Assembly: GCA_963383645.1 (NCBI GenBank)
Contig: OY726561.1
Location: 23,206,795 to 23,270,794 of the forward strand
Origin: Muscardinus avellanarius
Taxonomy: Eukaryota > Chordata > Mammalia > Rodentia > Gliridae
Direction of reading: 5' to 3'
Length of the DNA: 64,000 nt
Both the position numbers and the translations under genes were made by a program. A model generated the notes under the pieces. It was not told the DNA's origin. It was given only the letters and a program-made list of their open reading frames with translations, and did no database searches. Below, one piece after another: positions 59,496 to 64,000 of this stretch. Positions within the stretch are counted from its first letter, which is position 1; each line of letters begins with the position of its first letter.

Positions 59496-60085
59496 ATAAG
59501 TACTTTGTAGTATTTTGCTATGAAGCGATAACAGCTCTTTATTGCTGTTTAAATCTCTTTGATTGCTATTGGTTGGTTTACATTTTCTATATCTTCTTGA
59601 CTCAGGTTAGGCAGGTTGTATTTATGTAGAAAGTTGTAAATTTCCTTCAGATTTTCCATTTTAATGAAGTATAGTTTTTCAAAGTAGTCTTGGATAAATC
59701 TCTCAATTTCTACACTGTCAGTAGTGATATCTCCTTTTTTATCTCTTATCTTCGTAATTTGGGTTGATTCTCTCTCTCTCTCTTTTTTTTAGTTAGGTTG
59801 TCTAGTGGTTTATCTTTCTTGCTAATTTTTTTCAAGAAACAAGCTTTTGGTTTTGTTGATTTTCTGTATTTTTTTTATTCTCTACTTCATTGATTTCTGC
59901 TCTGATTTTAATAATGTCCTGTCTTCTACTGGCTTTGCAGTTAGATTGTTCCTGTTTTTCAAGGGCTTTGAGATGTGTCATTAAGTTATTTGATGATTTT
60001 CTATTTTTCTTATGTGAGCACTAAGTGCTATAAATTTTTCTCTTAGTACTACCTTCAAAGTATCCCAGAGGTTAGGACTGTATTA
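59496..60085 (-). repeat. L1 ORF2 fragment, antisense
   Basis: TCAGTAGTGATATCTCC, GTTAGGTTGTCTAGTGGTTTATC, AAGAAACAAGCTTTTGGTTTTG, AGTGCTATAAATTTTTCTCTTAG and TATCCCAGAGGTT are hallmarks of antisense L1 ORF2 between endonuclease and reverse transcriptase. The frame is destroyed. Confidence 0.85.
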
Positions 60086-60310
60086 AAATCATACATATAG
60101 CTGGACATGGTAGCCCAGGCTTGTAATCTCGGCATTTGGGAGGTTGGGACAGGAGGATCACAGGATCAGCAACAGTCTCAGCTACTTCGTGAGGCTTTCC
60201 ACAACTTAATTAGAATAAATAATAACAAAATAAGGCTGAGGGTGTAGCTTGGAGGTAGAATGCCTCTGGGCTCTATACCCAGTACTTCAAAAAAGAAATC
60301 ATACATATAG
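60086..60310 (+). repeat. SINE, older, with 15-bp target duplication
   Basis: AAATCATACATATAG at 60086-60100 and 60296-60310 flanks GCTGGACATGGTAGCCCAGG to CCCAGTACTTC. The body is diverged but the duplication is perfect. Confidence 0.93.
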
Positions 60311-61564
60311 TTCTATACTATCAGGTTAATAAAATGAGAAACCAATACTGACATTAGTACTATACATAGTAGAGTCAGAGACTAAGTTTTGAGGACACTA
60401 TTTGTGCCCTTACAGGCAAATGATTTTAAAGACATTCTACCATTTATTATATACTTAGAGATTTCTTATTATCACCACTGTTATTGTTTTGTTTATATCT
60501 GATATAGACACAATACTGCTGAATTATATTTTTGTATTTTATTTTTGATACATTGTCTTCTATTAATAGTAAACAAATCACATTTTTAGATATTCACGTA
60601 GTATTAATAATTTTATATGTTCAGCAAAAATAACATAGGAATAAGACCTTAGAACATCTGTTTTGAGGATACATTAAAGATATCTCCCCAATGAGACATC
60701 CTAAATCTCATTCTTCTAATGTTGTCTTTCTTTTTAAACTTATCATCTATTTGTAATCTACATAGTTGATTGAAGGAAACTAGCATTTGGTATAAAAGAA
60801 CTAACATGACATTATGCTTTTTAAAATTTTCCACTATTCCTAATTTTTAAGTTGGAAGCTTATTACTAAATTATGAATTTGTTTATGCATACTGAAAATT
60901 GTGCAATGAACTAAACATTTTGGAAAACACAAGTCAATTCTAATGTCATTTGTTCCAATAATCTTTTGACATACTTTCAGTTCAGAAGGCTCACATGAAA
61001 GAAATTAACAATTGAAGCATATTGAATTTCTTTGGGAAAAGGCACTGAAGGGTTAGAAGGGATTACAGATAAAAACTGCTAATTGAATATTTGCAGAAAG
61101 ATCTAACTTCTCTCAAAATACAAATTTGTTGATGACTGTTTGGGTTTCTGGTTCTAAGCCATAATTTGTTTTTCCGTGTTCCCTTAGGTATAATTTATTT
61201 TCTAAGAAAAAATTTATTTGGTGTGACGTCTAATCTAATCTTTTAAAGATGCCCAAATTTATCAATGAAATAGGGAAGGCAAGGCTATTTATTATCAAAT
61301 TATTAATGGAAATTTAATATTCTTAATATTTTATTTAAATAATACCATTCAATTAGATTTTTTAAAATGAAAACTATCCTACAATATTAAATTTTAATTT
61401 AATTTTTAGTTGTTGAATTATACTGAAATATTGTTCTGTATTATGTTTAAGACCTGTTTCTTCATTTATATTTAAAAAGAATGTATCCATCGCTATCCAA
61501 ACAAAGATAAAATTAAATGTTCTCTTTCTACTTCAAATACATGAAAACACCTTAAAAAATCTAT
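60311..61564. other. AT-rich non-coding stretch, nothing recognised
   Basis: No supported frame or nameable repeat. Confidence 0.5.
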
Positions 61565-61696
61565 GAATAGGGAACAGGTGCTGGGGAGGCAGCCAGAGGA
61601 GGGGGGAGGCATCAAGTATTATGTGCATGTATGTCACTGTTAACATGAATTACATTATGATGTGAGAGGATAATAAGCCAATAAATGTATATTAAA
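61565..61696 (+). repeat. L1-type 3' end, sense, short
   Basis: CAAGTATTATGTGCATGTATGTCAC then ACATTATGATGTGAGAGGA and CCAATAAATG matches the ends at 6510-6602 and 23125-23222. Confidence 0.65.
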
Positions 61697-61992
61697 ATAT
61701 AAATCCACATGGAAAAATAAATACAAATAAAAAATAAAACACCAAAAAATTAACTCATATCAATGTATTGAATGCATATAGCAATAGAATATTTATAATT
61801 TTTCTCTGAAATTGATAAAGTACATACATTTTATATCTATGTATAACATTAATTATTCTTTCAACTTACTTTTTGTTAAAAAGGTTTATGAATATACAGT
61901 AAGTATGTACATGTAATGACTGAAGCATCATTAAAAATAGATTTATTTGGAAAATGAATACTTTGTATTAAAAATATATGTATTTATGGTAC

Positions 61993-62185
61993 TGGGGATG
62001 GAACCCAGGGGCATTCTAGCTCCAAGCTACACCTCGAGCCATATTTTTTATTCTTCATTTTTGAAACAGGGTCTCACTGATTTGCAAAGGACCTCACTAA
62101 GCTGAGGCTATCTGGGAATCTTGATCCCCTTGTCTCAGCCTCCCAAATTCTGGGATTACAAGAGTTTGCCACCACGTAAAGGCTA
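61993..62185 (-). repeat. SINE, older subfamily, antisense
   Basis: TATGGTACTGGGGATGGAACC, CTAGCTCCAAGCTACACCTC, GAAACAGGGTCTCACTGAT and a 7SL part ending GTTTGCCACCACG. Confidence 0.92.
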
Positions 62186-62497
62186 ATTTTATATTTTTTA
62201 AAGATAACATTTTAGATGGAAGTCTTTATGGAGACTCCATAGTTGTTTTTTTAAAACATATTAGAAGAAAATGAAGCCTAAAAGTCATTTTATAAGCCAA
62301 GTAAAATATGTTATGCTAAAATAATTTTAGATAGCATGCTGTGTAATAAGGCATCAACTAAGCAAGACCATCTCCAGTGCACATGTGACTTATGCAAGTG
62401 GAGGACAAGTTTGCTAATATCTTCTTTGACAGTGAAAAACATTTAAAGGTAAAATACATAAATTGTTAGCCATAAATTAATATTTGTAATACATTCC

Positions 62498-62697
62498 TTT
62501 TTTTCTGGTTCTGTAGATTGGACCCAGGGGCATTCTAACTTTGAGCTAAACCTCCAGCCATATTTTATTTCTTATTTAGAAAAAGTGTCTTGCTAAGTTG
62601 CTAGGGCCTAAGTTACTGAGGCTGGCTTCAAACCTTTGATTCTCCTGTCTCAGCTCCCCATGTACTGAAATTACAGGCATGTGCCACTATACCCACC
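62498..62697 (-). repeat. SINE, older subfamily, antisense
   Basis: GATTGGACCCAGGGGCATTC, TTTGAGCTAAACCTCCAGCC, CCTGTCTCAGCTCCCCATG and CCACTATACCCACC. Confidence 0.9.
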
Positions 62698-63060
62698 TAA
62701 AATTTTTCATATTTTAAATGTTCATCTGAGAGAACTCCTGCATTTGAATTTAACTGAACTTTTGAATTCTCATATTGCATTATTTGAGCTTCTGAATCAT
62801 AATAGGCTCCTACTGACACATTTTTGCTATTTGAGTAACACTCCCCATCAATGTTAATGAATATTTTACAACAGAACTTGTAAAGAGCTGTTCCACCCAT
62901 TAAATTAGATGGGACTTTTAGCATCATCTTGAGAAAAAGATGCATCAGCTGCTTCTAAGCACAATGACTATAAGATATATAACTTCTAGACTATAAAATG
63001 AGCTTGACAGAACTCATACAAATGCTTAGTTTTACTTAGTAAACAGATTAAAACCAATAT
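62698..63060. other. Non-coding stretch with an unsupported open frame
   Basis: An 82-residue minus-strand frame (62697-62945) has no recognised motif and starts at the SINE edge. Confidence 0.5.
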
Positions 63061-63262
63061 GGTGGGGATAGTAAAGATTGGACCCAGGAACATTCTACCT
63101 CTGAGTCATACCCCCAGCCATACATTAATTTTCAGTTTGAAACAGGGTCTCAAGCTGCAGAGGTCTTTGTTAAGTTGCTGAAACTGGCTGCAAACCTGAA
63201 ATCCTTCTGTCTCAATCTCCCAAGTATTAGGATTATAGGAGTATATCACCATGCCCAGCTGC
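63061..63262 (-). repeat. SINE, older subfamily, antisense
   Basis: GATTGGACCCAGGAACATTC, CTACCTCTGAGTCATACCCC, GAAACAGGGTCTCAAGC and CACCATGCCCAGC. Confidence 0.9.
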
Positions 63263-63950
63263 AATATGGTTTTATAACAATATTAATGTAAACCCCATAT
63301 TTAAAGATTAAAGAAAATTTAATATAATCCAAGAATGTCAAGACAAATTGAAGCAAAGATATATTTAAAGTATGAGCTAATGATATTCTAATTTATACCA
63401 TGACAAAAGGTTAAATATATTAATAAGAGTTTGAATATTATAAAATTTGAGACTTTTTATTGTGGAAATAGGATCGTGCTTGAGAATGCCTTAAATATGT
63501 AAAGTAAGAGGAAAAGAAGTATTTTAATAGCTTCAGTGGTGTAAGAAAATACCATTTTCTCTTCTATGATTTATAAAGATATATAAAGATCCACAAATTT
63601 CTGTTGTTTTAATTGCTCACTAATAAACATACTTATTTAAAAATTAAAAATAATTAAAGTAAATCTTAACATTTAGCAAACTAAACTGGTATAAATCACT
63701 CATGGCATAAATATTTGATCACACTCATATTTTATGTGCCTACCTTTCAAACATTTAAATTTAATAGCAATGTATCCCAAATCATAAATATTGAGAACAT
63801 ATGAAATAGGCAGGTTTCTTCTCCCAATAAATCTAATGCTATGTAAGTTACGTTTTTTGAAGGCAACTGAAGTTTCTCTGTTCCAGAGATTTTGGGTAAT
63901 GCATTAGAAAATTTCTCCAGTATTATAAAATTATGCCAATACAAAATTAT
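63263..63950. other. AT-rich non-coding stretch, nothing recognised
   Basis: No supported frame or nameable repeat. Confidence 0.5.
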
Positions 63951-63951
63951 T

Positions 63952-64000
63952 TTGGCGGGGCGTGGTGGTGCACACTTGTAATCCCTGTTCTTGGGAGGCG
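63952..64000 (+). repeat. SINE head cut by the window edge
   Basis: GGCGGGGCGTGGTGGTGCAC then TTGTAATCCC and GGGAGGCG is the start of a sense SINE that continues beyond the window. Confidence 0.88.

Overview
This is nuclear DNA from a placental mammal: AT-rich, with no continuous protein-coding gene, and filled with decayed interspersed repeats. The commonest repeat is a SINE with about 30 copies. It has a 7SL RNA-derived head (start like GCCGGGCGTGGTGGCGCA), an A-rich linker, a tRNA/ID-like segment (GTGTAGC..GGTAGAA..CCCAGTACC) and a poly-A tail. One short stand-alone ID-like copy is also present. This B1-plus-ID layout points to a rodent outside the mouse/rat group (squirrel-related or beaver-related). 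A tree shrew, which also has 7SL/tRNA chimeric SINEs, cannot be excluded by eye. The window looks intergenic or deep intronic; I found no exon, CpG island, tRNA, snRNA or other RNA gene.

Layout. 1-9.2 kb: SINEs, antisense L1 3' ends, and a MaLR LTR broken by an L1 and a SINE. 9.2-18 kb: mostly unrecognised AT-rich sequence with microsatellites. 18-24.9 kb: SINEs, two MaLR LTRs, a 5'-inverted L1 and an antisense retroviral-type LTR. 25.9-29.8 kb: a truncated L1 that was itself hit by a second L1 carrying a 5' inversion. 30-38.9 kb: nested SINEs, microsatellites and old LTR pieces. 38.9-40.3 kb: an antisense LTR-like block set in a TA repeat. 40.5-50.3 kb: MLT1-type LTRs, SINEs, and a three-level MIR/L1/SINE nest. 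52.7-53.7 kb: an antisense MaLR LTR split by a younger LTR with a 6-bp target duplication. 55.45-58.46 kb: the most unusual object, a composite of L1-5'UTR-like sequence, six roughly 180-bp promoter-like monomers, a SINE, nine 50-bp minisatellite units and an L1 3' end, with no ORF1 or ORF2. 59-64 kb: MaLR, antisense L1 ORF2 and more SINEs.

The open frames in the window are chance, microsatellite or transposon frames. Nothing here appears to work as a gene system. The content is a record of retrotransposition, and the composite at 55.45-58.46 kb, whose block order resembles the primate SVA family, deserves most attention.
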